64,000 bases of DNA from Eutreptiella sp. 'Long Island Sound 2002' (taxonomy: Eukaryota > Euglenozoa > Euglenophyceae > Eutreptiales > Eutreptiaceae), in assembly GCA_964036045.1 (NCBI GenBank), contig OZ038391.1:41861621-41925620 (forward strand). Direction: 5' to 3'. Each line of letters starts with the position of its first letter. The stretch's first letter is position 1. Below the pieces are notes generated by a model. That model did not search any database and had not been told where the DNA came from. It was given only the letters and a program-made list of their open reading frames with translations. Below, piece by piece: positions 23,445-35,240 of this stretch. The position numbers were made by a program, and so were the translations under genes.

Positions 23445-26400
23445 GAACACACACCTTTGGGCGCGGCCCACGCCACAGCCTATGTCCAAGCCCGGGACCT
23501 CACTGCGACGGCCACCAACCGCCAGGCGCTGCGGGCCAGAGACGGCCGCACGCCGGTGCAGCGCACGCTCCGCGTCCGTAAGGAGCGGCTCTCTGGCGTT
23601 GCCGCCCTCCCACAACCGTGCCTCCTACGCGGCGGCCCGGAGGAGAACCGGGTGCACATGCACATGGGGTGCGCCCACTCACGGCTCCTCTGGCCCCATT
23701 ACCGCCAGGCAGTACACGAGGCGGCCCGCCACCTCCCACCCGGGTACAAAGCCCTGTGGCTGGCCTCGTGGCGCTCCGCAGGCGCCACATGAACGGAAGT
23801 CTTCTGCTCCGGGCTGATGCCCGAGGACGCGGAGGCGCAGCTCCGCGCCATAGCCCGCTACGACCCGGCGGGAGGGACTTCTGTGGACGATTTCCTCCAC
23901 CACATGCTCCGGCTGGGGGACTTCGCATGGGAGCGTCGCAACCACCGGCTGGAGCAACTCCTCCGCGAGCCCCTAAGCGCGGCAGCCCGGGCGCACCGAT
24001 GGCTCACCGCGGCGGAGGGCGACCACCCCCCCCCTCCCCCGCGTCCTGACAAGGACTTTGTAGCCTCCCTCCGTGTCGTGAATCGCACTCTGTAGTGCCC
24101 ACCACAAGAGGGCCCCCACCCGTACCAGAATCTGCGGGGGGGGTTCTCGAAGCACCTACAAGACGCCCTCTTCCCACCGTGGATCATCGGGCGGGGCTCC
24201 TTGACCGCGTGAGGCACGCATAGTGGGTGAGGAGTGGGCGCGCGAGTGGAGCCGGTGGGGCGCCGCCACGCGCGCCCCGGGGACCCCTGCGCAACGATAC
24301 GCCGCCATCCCGCTCGAGGGTGGGGGCCGGACACCCGTCCGAGACCCAGCGTGATCCGCGGGGCGGGACCTGACCACCCGTGGGACGCGGCGACGGGGGA
24401 ATGGCTGCAAACGGCCCCGGGGCCACAAACAGGATGGACTGGGGACGTGTCCTCACTTGTCAGGACGCCCGTCCCCCCGCGCATCGTCCTTCACGCCGCC
24501 AACGTACTCCGGGCTACGGAGATACGCAAATGGGGACACGCCACGGCCACCGTTTGATGGCACCCCCCAGAGGACGGAGCCGCTTAGCTCGCCGTGGCGC
24601 ACTTCAAAACTGGGGGGCCGGTATACGACGACGCCCTGTCCCGGCTCGGCGACACCCAGGAGCCCCTGCTCCTCATGCTCCCCACCGACATTGCAGCCGC
24701 GCTGCGCCAGGAGCTGGACGGCTGCGAAGGGCTGCGAGTGGGATGGGAGGCAGTCGCGGACGGCACCCTACTGGCCCTCCTCCACCGGGACGCCGCACAC
24801 GGGTGCCAATGGGATACGCTGGCGCCCCACCTCACCGGGCGCCACGTGTACATGGCAACCCCCCCCCAGGGGCACACCCGCCCGGCGTGGGACGACCTCA
24901 TCGCCGCCTTCCACGACCACGGGATTCTCCCCGACGACACATGGCGGGAGGTCCAGCAGAAGACGCTCGGCAGGGACTACCGGCGCCGCGTCCGGGCCCG
25001 CCTGCTGGAGATCCGGGACTCCCTCCGACAGAGGTGGGACAACCTCTGGCTCCGCCATCTCCACCCTTGGTCACCGCCCTCCCACCTCCCACACACCTGC
25101 CGACTCTGCGGGGAATGTGACACGGTGTCCTCCGCAGCGTCGACAGGCGCCAACAGGTGCGCGCGGTGTGCCCAGGTGGCCGCGTGCCCGTGGCCGGAAC
25201 CTCCCGCAGGCCCGCGCAGGCGCACGGAGGGAGAGGCCTTGCACCGGCGCATCGAGGGGGCACACGCTCCCTCACACGAACGCGCGAGCCCCGCGGGCGC
25301 TGCCCTTCTGTGGATCCACGTGCACCTGCGGGACCCCACATCCGTTGCGCACCTGTCGCATGTGTTCGCGCCCTGACCCCCACCCACCGCCGCCCTTTGC
25401 AGAGCCCGCAGTACCATGCCACGCCGACTGGGGGATGGGCCGGGACACGCCAGGGCCCGCCGCAAAGCGCAGGAGGCGCCCGTCCGGGGCCTGGTGGCGG
25501 ACGCGCTGGTGGAGGTGCATGAGGCGCACGCTGCCGCACAACGTGACCTGACGGGCAGTGCGAGGGCTTTTTTCAACGAGACCGCCCTCCCGGCCGTCCA
25601 CGCCCTGAACGGAGCAGGGGCCCCTACGCTACTCCCGGCGATGCACCGGATCGTGAACGCCATCCAGCCGGGGCTCATCGGCCCGGAGGCGGCCCTCTAT
25701 GGGCGATGGATGGAGTGGCGCGAGTCCAACCGGTCGGGCCGGCCCCTGTCCATGGGGGACAGCCCGCGGCTGACGGGGGCGGGGTCTGCCATGTCCCTCC
25801 GCAGCAGCGCCCCAGCCCTGCTGCACGCCCTCAGGACGCGCTACCCCGGGGACACGGCCCCGTACCTGAACCAGGCGCGGGCCAAATACCCGGGTGGAGT
25901 GTCCGAGCTGAATGCGGCGCTCCACCTTCTACACCCACCGGACGGGGACCTGGAGGTGGGCAAAATCACCGTGTTCGTGGAAGGCGCGGACGAGGCGCCC
26001 GCCCGCCCCCGGCAAACCAACCCGGTGTAGGACGGCACCAGGCCAACCCCCCCGTACGCCATCGTATGCGAGGCGTTCCCCAGGGAGCCCACCTGGTGCC
26101 CCGCCCTCCCGCCGGCGACGCACGCGCCCCGCGGCTGGGCCAAACCATACCTGTCCCCCCCCCTCTCCAGAACCAGGAGTGCCCACCACAGGGGGCAGGT
26201 CCTCTGGCAAGAGCGCCCTGGCACCCCCCTGCTCCTCCTCATCGTCCCGACCCGCGGGGACCCGGAACGGGTCCTGGGGATCACCCCCGCCCACATCTAT
26301 GGGGCAGCACCCGTACACCGGCCCCCCCTCCCGGCGCCCGCGGCGCGGGACAAGGTACACACCTTCCTGCGAACACCGGAGGTCACTGCCGTTACGGGGG

Positions 26401-26648
26401 TCCACCCAGTGCGGCTCCCCCCGGCACCACCCGACACCCCCTGGGGGCCCAGGGCCCTGAGCCCCGCCCCAGACTGGGAGCTGTGGCGCGACGCGTGGGC
26501 CGCGTGGCTCCCCCGCCTCCCCTCCAAATGCCGATGGATGGCCGCCGTCCCCCGCCCGTACGGGGCTGACGCCACAGCCGGCCCCCCACCCCCTCCCCCC
26601 CTCCCCCCTGCTGAGCACTGCACGGCACTGCCCACGGCACGACACTGA
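23445..26648 (+). pseudogene. LINE 1 ORF2 C-terminal extension with zinc-binding clusters
   Basis: After RNase H the same frame stays coding-like for 3.2 kb, cut by TGA or TAG at 23,442, 23,790, 24,093, 24,210, 24,228, 24,555, 24,585, 25,374 and 26,028, but never by TAA and with no frame change. The first 120 residues include PCLLRGGPEENRVHMH and GCAHSRLLW, the Cys/His finger usual after RNase H in LINEs. Near 25,100-25,190 is a zinc-ribbon-like cluster (CRLCGEC, then CARCAQVAAC). The region 25,416-26,030, rich in Ala, Arg and Leu, and the stretch to 26,648 match no family I recognise. It may be a genuine domain of this LINE family or a separate downstream ORF. The 24.1-24.6 kb part is the least convincing. 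Confidence 0.55.
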
Positions 26649-29085
26649 TGCACCGGGAGGTAGTGGGCGGCGCACCTGCCACCACGCATGCCTACCAGGA
26701 TAGCAGTGATGGCAGACTCCGATGGCTCTCCCCAGCGCGACGCCCGCCACCACTGACGCGTTCATGTGGGGGGCCTGGCCACGGGACGCTGCGGTGACAC
26801 GCACAAGCAAGCAGGCAGGCAAAGCACTGCGCTCACAGGGGCATCAATACGCTCGTGTCATGTGACAAAGCGTTTCAGGATCCTTGCCACTCTGAAACAA
26901 GGGAACAAAAGTATGTACAGCAACACATCAGGATATGTACACATGGGGTTGAGACTGGACTGCGGTAAGGGCATCACAGGACAATAGACACTCAATCCCA
27001 ACTCATATCCCAATCCCAGGTCCGTTCCTCTCAGTGGCTGGCAGGGGCGGGGGCTCAAACACAACCCATGCCCTGCCCAGTCCGGACCCTGAAACCCTGC
27101 CAACAGGGGAGGGTGTCCCGCCCAGCCACAGGCGAGTTCCTGGGAACCAAGGTGCCCCAAGGCCAACCAACAGTGGCTCCCTATGCTCCCCTGACAGCAG
27201 GTCCGAACTCCCCTCTGAGCCAGAGAAAAGGCCCCGCCATTATCCCCTGGGAGTTGGTAGCTGAAAATGGGGTGTTTCAGCCCAAACTGATATTAGCTCC
27301 GGAAACTCCAAAATCGACCCCTCGTCCGGACCCGCTAGAGGTAGGGACGAGGCAACTGACCCTATGCCCTTCGCTTACGAACTCCCTGGAGCCCTCACCC
27401 AACCTGGTTCCCTCTGAGGTCCCGGCATCAGGGCACCGGGGGTTCGTCAAGTTGGGTCATAATTGCTCAAATGGCAAAATCAGTCGTCTCAGGCGACCGT
27501 CCACGGTAGGAAACCTTGGCGATTTTGTCGCGCCAAGCCTTGATTCACGACCCTTGATATCCCCTTTGGTCCCATGCCCTGGGTTATCGCTTGCTGTCAC
27601 GCTGGCTGCTTACTGTTCACCAAGGGGATGAACACGGAGATGGGGCAGAAAGCAGCATGCGGTGCAAACAGGGGGATCATGGATCGCACCAAAAGTTGAA
27701 CAACTCCGGATGAGCCGGGGGAGCAAATACGAAACTCAATGGCGTTCAACCCTTGGTCAAAAGCTACAATAATCGCCCTTCCTTCCTGGCTAGATTCAGT
27801 GCCCCATGCAGATATGGTAATTTCAATATGGCATACAATGACAAAAACAGCGAAATATGGCCAAAATGGCCCGCACTCATGATTCCATATCTCCATGGCC
27901 ACGGCGAGGATTCCTTCAACCAAAGATGCTATAGACACATGGGACTTGGGTCCCAATATATGCCACTTTCCAACCCTCATGGTTCCCTCTAGCTATTGTC
28001 CCCATTGGAGGGAAAATGATACACAAATGGGGCAGAATGGCAACATACCCCAAATTGGGTGACTCACAACTCTCCCTTCAAGAGGAGAGGCCACATGGGG
28101 AAACACCCCATTCGATGCGGGTTTATGTGCCCTCTCCGAATTGCCCTTACCCTTGGTCAAGTGGCGCACGCAACCTCGGGGGCGAAATCAGGGGGAGAAG
28201 GGGTTTGTGGCCATTCTGGGCAAAACGGCCAAAATTCACCCAAAAGTGGTCCCTCCAAAAATCGTATCTCCGTATCACAAGAGAAAGGAGCCTTGAGCTT
28301 TTGCATGGATGCGAACCGAAGCTTTGCTTCCCTTTTGCAACAAGGGTTGAGGTTCAAAGCATAATGGAAGCATTTTTAACACCTCAATCCTTGAAGCACA
28401 CTATTTATGGGAAAAAGTGCACATATCGGCGATATTGGCATGAACATATCTTTGGGTCATTGAGGAACAAAAATATGAGCAAACACTTTTGGAGTAGGCC
28501 CATAGTAGGTGCCTTCAAATATGCCCACTATGGTCAGACTTTCTCCGCCCACTCGTGTCGTTAGTGCTTGCATATGAGCGCGTGTGCAAAGAGGCAGGAT
28601 GGCAGGCGTGCTCACAAGGCAAAATTATATAAAATAGAAGACAAGGTTGTAAAAATCAACCAAGCCATCCACAATGTCCTTCGTGGTCTCTACTTTACAT
28701 ATTGCCTTGGTTCGAGGCTCAACTCCCCATAGGCTTCGAGTACGAGCCTCGGGGGTTTGGCCATTTTGGCCTAATTTACAACCAAAACTTGCCCTCTTTC
28801 GAAAATAGAGTTTTGGTACGCATTGAATTGCGTGGAGCCATCATTGAGTTGGCTCGAAAAACGAAAATGGCCTAGGGCTTTTGGTCTTGAGAGCATTGTG
28901 TTCGGTTTTTAACGTTCATGCTCACAAGGCCACAAAGTTAGTGTTTGCGCACGCAAACGACTTGGGTTTGCGAGACCCATAGGCTGCCTAAAACATCGCC
29001 ATTGCCCGCTTCCCTGTACAAAGTAATATGCCCACGTGAAAGGGGCATGGATGAAAGGCATAGGGGGGGAATGTAGGGTTCCGTC

Positions 29086-29117
29086 CGAACTCATGGTCCT
29101 TGAGAACCATGAGTTCG
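29086..29117. other. Perfect 12-bp inverted repeat (hairpin)
   Basis: CGAACTCATGGT at 29,086-29,097 is followed after 8 nt by its exact reverse complement ACCATGAGTTCG at 29,106-29,117. It could form a stem-loop in RNA on either strand. It has no T run on either side, so it is not a bacterial-style terminator. Function unknown. Confidence 0.8.
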
Positions 29118-29340
29118 AGCGATCGACGGAAAAGCTTGCGCGCTGATTTTCTCGAAGACGCAACGACGAAAAATTCTGGTGAACACACCAGATGAAAGTA
29201 CATTAAAAACCCTCTAGATTCAGCCCTTAAGTTCTCTTGGAAGCTCAAAGGTACTTGAGAAAAATCCCTCACAAAACTCGCCACGGAGAAGCGACGAAAG
29301 CGCGCGAACAGGCGACATCAGGCGGCGATTTCACGACAAT

Positions 29341-29460
29341 TAGAAATCGCGGTAGAAATCGGGTATTTCACCGATTTCTGACTGAAAATCGCCCAAGACA
29401 ATAAAATTATGGTAATTCTAAATCGATTTATTGGTTAGAAATCGGATTCCAGATTTCGCG
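29341..29460. repeat. Cluster of AGAAATCG words in both orientations
   Basis: TAGAAATCG occurs at about 29,341, 29,352 and 29,437. Its complement CGATTTCT lies near 29,372, and related AAATCG words surround the 12-bp palindrome TAAATCGATTTA at 29,419-29,430. The stretch is AT-rich in a GC-rich window. It may be the terminal region of a small element or a protein-binding cluster; it could also be chance in simple sequence. Confidence 0.5.
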
Positions 29461-29660
29461 GGTTAGAGAACAGGGATATCCCGCTGACAGCCGGTGTCAA
29501 CGGCTTCCGCACGGGTGTGACGGCTCACAGGCCTCCGGGCCATGGGCCATAGGTTCTGGGTACCGCTTCACCCCCCTCCTTAGAGCAAACCCTGGGGGGG
29601 GCTCGATAACATCCAAGCATGGCAGCGGGTACCCAGGACCACCCCTGAAGGGGGGGGGGT

Positions 29661-31057
29661 GTCACATCCTCACTTCAGGCTGATTTGCAGGTTAGGCTGC
29701 CCAAATCCCACAGTAAGACAGGTACGGTGCTGTAGCTGGTAGTACCTGGAGGTATAGTATCAAGTATCAAGCTCCGGGACCTGGCGGCGATTGTTCGGCA
29801 TCCAAAGGACCCGTTAACCCATACCAGGCGCACCGGGTGCCGGCTGCGACGGTCACCACCACAGTGGCAGTGGCATACACGGCCAACATAGGCGTCACAC
29901 GACGACCGAGGTGGTCCCACAGGTCGAAAGCGACCACAAAGATCCATCAGGCTACCCCAGGCTTCCAGAGGCCGCAGTCTGGGGGAGAGTCCCCACGGGT
30001 CCTTCCTTGGGCGCACCATGTCCATATCCACGACGCGAGTCCAGAGTGTTAAAGCCGAACGAGCTCCTCCATAAGGGATCGGGCATCAAGGCCGTCTTTT
30101 CCCTCGCCCTATTACCACGAAGGCCATGCATGAGGTAGTCCTCATGCAGTCTGGGCGGAGGCGTCGACTCCTCAAACCACCAGTTTCCCAGGCAGACTGA
30201 CCGAGGTCAGGACAACGGAGGTCGCCACCCGACTGCAAGTGCGTCTGCGAGTCGGTACGCTCACACTGGGACTGACAGTGGCGGACCGCTGGGAGTGTAG
30301 TCAGGCAACTGGGCTTCCCGCCTGGCGCCATCAGGATCTCAGCACATCACAGCCACTAGGGCACACGGTAGCACGGGCACTCAAACAGAACAATCTGTAC
30401 TTAGGTACTGGTCCAGGCGCGACCTCATGTAGGAGCATGTATACGGCGACTCAAGGCGCCTTTGTATTCCGATTCGCGTCCCTTCGGGGGGAAAAACAGT
30501 CCACATCTCGGTGATGGGCTGACAACACTTAACATACAGACGCACATATCCTGGGGGGTAGAAAAATAAGCAACAAGCGTGGTATTAGGCGTGTAAACAC
30601 ACTCTGGACAGAGCGCCAAACCACGCCCCGGTCAGGATAAGGCATATGCAGGAGGGTGGACAGGAAAACGCCTGAGTTCAGGCCATATATAGTCTGCAGA
30701 CACACGTAGACTGGTCTGGATCCCGCAAGTTACATGGGACCAGACCACACACCATAAAAATTGCAATACCGAAGACAGCGGCATCCGTTGCGCAACGTCG
30801 TACGGGCTTCAAGGCCCTAAGAGCTCAGAAAATGTCAAGGTCAGTCGCCCTGCCTGGTTTCGCAAGGATTCAGCAGGTGGGGAGTGACGAATAGAAGTTG
30901 AAGAGAGGGGTCATCCTCCCCTGGATTCAGCAGGGGGGGGGTATATGGCCACTCTGATGGCAGGTCACCGGAAGATGGAAGAGAGCAAGCAAGTGACGGA
31001 CGATCCGTCGACCTAACAAGCGCTCAAAATGCATCAGGGGAGAGCTCAGGGCGGAGA
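29661..31057 (-). other. 3' flank of the gypsy element, possible 3' LTR
   Basis: This region follows the chromodomain stop codon in the element's direction, where a 3' LTR is expected. TGTCACATCC at 29,661 lies beside a G run and could be the outer edge. A purine-rich tract on the minus strand near 30,908-30,921 (CCAGGGGAGGATGA) could be a polypurine tract. The 5' LTR is not in the window because the element is cut at 39,668, so the LTR cannot be confirmed by a matching copy. ORFs here are short and without features. Confidence 0.35.
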
Positions 31058-32215
31058 TCAGGTGCCCCTGGCTGCAATCGCCCGGGTGAGTGCTGCCAAG
31101 TCCGAGACATGGATCTTGGTCTTGTGCTTGCGGATGTAGTCCATGAAGGGGGTATTAATCCGCGGCACGAACGAGGAGACGGGTTCCCAGGTGTCGTGTG
31201 ACGGACCATAGCCTCGCCAACGAACCTTGAACTCCAGGCCTCCGGGTGCCGAGGCGTTCGGACGCTGGGCCAGGATCTTCTCGACGGTATAGTCGTCCTG
31301 CTCAGCATAATTGTCGTCCGAATCAGCCTCATGTGCGGCATAGTCCAGGGACACATGCTAACCACGGAGATCGGGTTCCCGCACACGGAGTTGACTCTCG
31401 TGGCGCTCCCGGAACTGTCCGTGACCCACCTTGACGCGGTAGGTGTCCTCACCAATCCTGCGGACCACCTCTCCGGGTGTGAACCAGGTTTTGGTGCGCT
31501 GGGTGCCCATAGGGCAGGGTCTGATCACCCACACCGGGTCTCCCACCCTGAACTTTTGCGCTGTCGAGCTCGGGGCGGACTTCTGACGCTCAGCATGCTC
31601 CTTCTGGAGCTGCTGGCGGATGTCCCGCGCCGTTGCCTCTTGCCGCGCAAAGAATTCTTTGGCGTCCATGGCCATACCATCACCAGACAAGGGAAGTCCC
31701 CGACCCAGGGGGTCCCTGCCGAACAGAATCTGGTGAGGGGACAAACCACCCGGAGTGGGGGTGTCATGATGGGCCTTCAGAGCGGGCCACATCTCCTCAA
31801 ACCAGTTCCGACGTGGATTGGTGATGTGAATCTTGCGCAGCTTCTCGAACAGCTGCCGTCCAGCCACTTCAGCACAGCCGTTAGACCGGCTGAGATAGGC
31901 GACGCTCTTGGCATGACGTATTCCCATGAGGGAACACATAGCCTTGAACCAGCCACCAGTAAACTGGGGCCCTCGGTCACTGCAAATGGTGCGGGGGATG
32001 TCAAAGACGGTCAGCCAATGACAAATCATCATGACTGCCACTTCCTTGGCAAGCAACTCCTTTTTGCGTGCCGGAACGGCTACTACGTAGCCGCTGTGGC
32101 GATCCACACAAAGGACCACACAGTCAAAGGTCTCCTTGCCAATGTGAACTTCGGGCATGGAGAAGACGTCCATGGCCACTACAGCTCTCCATGGGCTGGT
32201 CAGGCACCGGAGTCC
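31058..32215 (-). pseudogene. Gypsy integrase core and chromodomain
   Basis: The integrase core keeps a DD35E triad: VAMDVFS, CSDRGPQF, and Glu in SNGCAEVAG exactly 35 residues after the second Asp. The small C-terminal barrel follows (KFRVGDPVWVIRP, TWFTPGEVVRRI). TAG at 31,358 interrupts the linker; the same frame continues to a good chromodomain (YTVEKILAQR, LEFKVRWRGYG, DTWEPVSSF), ending in TGA at 31,058. The chromodomain in known chromoviruses binds modified histones and steers insertion into heterochromatin. The linker (EADSDDNYAEQDD) is acidic as usual. Confidence 0.92.
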
Positions 32216-35200
32216 ATTGGGCTTTCCCCTTGACGTTCCGGTTATCGGGATTGCAGGCCTGACAGACCGAGAAACCCTTCCTGACCTTCTTGATGGCAGT
32301 GTAGAGACCGATCTGGTCGCTCTCAAACCGGCGCTGCATGTCCAGGGCTTGCTTCTTGACCCCTGGGTGCATCATGTGGTGGTGCCAAGCCTCACATAGC
32401 TCGAGCACTCGGGACTCTGGGACCAGCAGCTTACCATTCCGGTAGAGCTTGCCATCCTCCTCAGTCAGCCCCTTTGGCCACTTCTGCCCGTCATCAGGGT
32501 CGGTCACAGCCCTATATTCGGCCTGCAAGGCCTCGGACTTAGCGTAGTTTTCGGTCCAGTCGTCCTGGAGGCAAGACTCAGGGAAGAGGTGCTTGTCGGA
32601 CTCAGCTCCATCAGGGGCGAGTACTCTGACCGCTCTGCCCATCCTCGTTCCGAGGGGGGCATCCGCAGCCATGACGACGAAGCATTTAACACCCTCCTCC
32701 TCCATCAGGCGCTCCATGTCGATGATCCTCTTGGCTTCAGCGGTCTCAGCCTCATCGCCATGGGCAGAGACATCCGTCATGCCCTTGCTGGCGGGATAGG
32801 CCCACCTACTGAGACAGTCCGCCACGGTGTTGTCCTTACCAGGAACATACACAACCGTGAGATCGAACTTGGCCAAGGTCTCATGCCATCTTGCCCGTCG
32901 GGAGGCGGGACCAGAGGGGGTGTCCACGTGCGCTTTGTGCCACAACTGCAGACTCTGATGGTCGGTGCACACGGTGACGGGATGGAGGGCTATGTACCCA
33001 GCCCATTTTCTGAGAGCCATGACGATGGCATACGCCTCCTTTTCTTGGGGCGTCCACGTCCGTCTCTGGCCTTCCGCCAGGACTCGGCTCCAGAAGGCCA
33101 CTGGCACGTGCCTCCCATCGTCAAGCACTTGTTCCAACACAGCGCCAACGGCGTAGTCGGAAGCGTCAGTGCGCAGGACGAACCCTCGGTCAGGATCCAC
33201 GAGGTGCAGACCCACTGCGGATAGCAGCGCCAGCTTCATCCCCTCCAAGGCACGGTCGGACTCATCATTCCAGACCAGAGCCTTCTTGGACCCCTTCTTG
33301 GTCTCCTCTCGGTTGCCCTTGAGCATGGTCGTCATGGGGGCTGCATACTCGGCATACATCTTGATATACCCCGAGTAGTAATTGCAGAACCCCAAGTACG
33401 CCCGTAGCTCAGAGACCGTTTTGGGCTTTTCCCAGTGCTCAATCGCAGCCACCTTGCCAGGTATGGGCTTCCGCTGCCCGTCCCCAACTACGTGGCCAGC
33501 GAAGACCACCTCGCTTACCGCATTGGTGGCCTTGTCACTGCTGCCCGTGAGTTTGTGCCGAACCAGAAGGTCCAGCACTCGGGTGACGTTCCTCTCATGT
33601 GCCTCCAGGAGCTCCTCATAGCTCATACTGGGGTCCCCGGACGCCATGATCACGTCGTCCACGAAGGGGTCCGCACAGTCACGCACCGGCTCAAGCAGGT
33701 TCTCCAGCATCCGCTGAAAAGCCGCATTGCCGTTGGTAACGCCCAAGGGCATCACCTTCCACTGGAGAGGTCCAAGTGGGGTGCTCATGGCTGTGCAGGC
33801 ACGGGACTCCTCCGCGAGACGCATCTGATGATAACCATGTTTCAGGTCAATCACCGTGAAGATCCTCCGCCGGTGTTGTTTTTGCAGCATGTCCTCAATG
33901 AGGGGCAGCGTATAGCTGTCATGCTGCGTTTGGGCGTTTAGGCAGCGGTAGTCGACCACGAGCCGCCACTCACCGGCCACCTTCTTGGGGACGACGAAGC
34001 ACGGAGAGGCCCACTCGGAGTGGCACGGCTCAAGCCAGCCTCTCTCGATGAAGTCACGGAGGATCTTCTCCATGGCCTCCTTCCTCTCGCCCCTCAGGGC
34101 AAACTCCCGGTGTCGATACACACGGGGGTCCTGCTTCAGTCGTATCTTGGCCTCGCCATACGGTCCACGCACCGGTGGGGGAAACACAGGTTTTCCGCTG
34201 AAGAAGGTATTCCCATACTTCTGCTTCAGCCTGGCCCTCAATGCCTGGATCTTGGGGCAATCATCGGACTCCGCCTTGGCTTTTCCGGGCACCTGGACCA
34301 CTGAGCTTACTTGAGGGGTAGCAACCCCGCTCGGTTTCGGCTCAGGTGGTCTTCCCAGGTGGCCCAAAGGGCCATCTCTGGTCTTGCCTCGGAACAAGTC
34401 GCCGTAGGTGGGTGGGTTTCCGATGATTGGCTCGTCCTGGCTGGACATGCGATCCAGCACCCTCTGTACAAAAGTATTCCCATCATAGGAAGCAGAGACG
34501 ATAGAGTCCACTTCCCACCAGGCTTTGTCCTGGCCCTTGCCCTCACGCTGGCTTCCCCAGTCGTGAAAGGGCTGATCCATATACCCCTGAAGTAGATCCA
34601 ACTCCTCTTCCGTGAGGGGGTCTTCCGATTCTCCGACGTCAACAGGGGAAACCGCAAAGCATTGCCGCCAGGGCTCCGCTACCATGCGGTTAACACACAC
34701 GAAGTCCGTGGTATCGGCCTGTTCAAGGCCCCCATCCACATAGTGGAATTCCGTTGGCCATCTCTGGGGTGGCATGGGCTGTCCCTTAGCGTCCTGATAG
34801 ACACTCTCTCCAGCCGGTAGGACGACCTTGTTTGAGGTCATGTTGGTCAATGAGACCACCCAATGTCGGGTGCTTTCCTCCTCGGTGCATCCCATAGGAA
34901 CAACCAGCACTGCCTTGGAGCGGTCCTTGCGAATCTTCGCTACCGCCCTTGGGATGTCCCATCGGGGGCAATGGATCCACATCAAACCCTGATGCGGACC
35001 CCAGTGCTTCTTTCACGCGGAGTCCTGGGCGCTCCAGTACTTCTCACAAACCCGAAGATGGGCGGAGGTTCCTGAAGAGAACGCATCCAGGGCCAGATCC
35101 GAAGCTCCCAGGTCCGCAACCACTGGGCTCGCCACTTCCGGCATTACGCCGTACTCCTGGTTTGCTGGCCCAGTTGGCTCAGTGCCCAGCGCGGCCAGTT

Positions 35201-35240
35201 CGAGCAGATTGCGTTCCGGGTGGATCCATTGGCATTCCAC
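32205..35240 (-). pseudogene. Gypsy reverse transcriptase, RNase H and integrase zinc finger
   Basis: The reading is open apart from TGA at 35,013, where Trp fits the context (a TGG to TGA change). RT motifs in order are WASPCFVVPKK, WRLVVDYRCLNAQT, FTVIDLKHGYHQM, MPLGVTNGNAAFQRM and FVDDVIMAS. RNase H follows with LRTDASDYAVGAVLEQ, the Glu in TPQEKEAYAIVMAL and VCTDHQSLQ. The HHCC integrase zinc finger lies near 32,300-32,400 (HHHMMHPG, then CQAC). RT-RNase H motifs look complete, so the fault lies in the broken frame, not in lost residues. The frame is lost near 32,205, one base before the integrase core. It would copy element RNA into cDNA in cytoplasmic particles. Confidence 0.92.

Larger units (their letters stand above)
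15061..26648 (+). mobile_element. LINE 1: decayed non-LTR retrotransposon
   Basis: Two coding regions in the order typical of LINEs: an ORF1 with zinc-finger-like motifs (15,061-18,581), then, after 211 bp, a long ORF2 with AP endonuclease, reverse transcriptase, RNase H and a zinc-binding C-terminus (18,793-26,648). It moves by target-primed reverse transcription in known relatives. At about 11.6 kb it is longer than most LINEs, mainly because of about 3 kb of coding-like sequence after RNase H. At least twelve in-frame TAG/TGA codons and three frameshifts make it inactive unless sequence errors account for them. I see no poly(A) or simple-repeat tail near 26,650, so the 3' end is uncertain. 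The clade is not decided; APE plus RNase H suits the I/R1/L1-like groups. Confidence 0.85.
26649..29660. other. Gene-free, AT-richer region between LINE 1 and the gypsy element
   Basis: Composition changes here from the GC-rich LINE to roughly balanced DNA. Around 27,640-28,400 two stretches look weakly alike (ATGGGGCAGAA, CCAAAATGGCC or GCCAAAATTC, then CCATATCTCC or CGTATCTCCG about 350-380 bp apart), perhaps an old tandem duplication. ORFs are short with no domain. A perfect hairpin at 29,086 and an AGAAATCG cluster at 29,341 are listed separately. No gene or tRNA was recognised. Confidence 0.5.

Noticed and set aside
15061-26648. A variant nuclear code with TAG and TGA as sense codons
   Set aside because: Frameshifts accompany the stops, LINE 2 has only one such codon in about 1,740, and the chromodomain frame appears to end normally at TGA; kept only as a check in the findings.
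27640-28400. Tandem duplication of about 370 bp
   Set aside because: Only scattered words match by eye; without an alignment the similarity is too weak to call.
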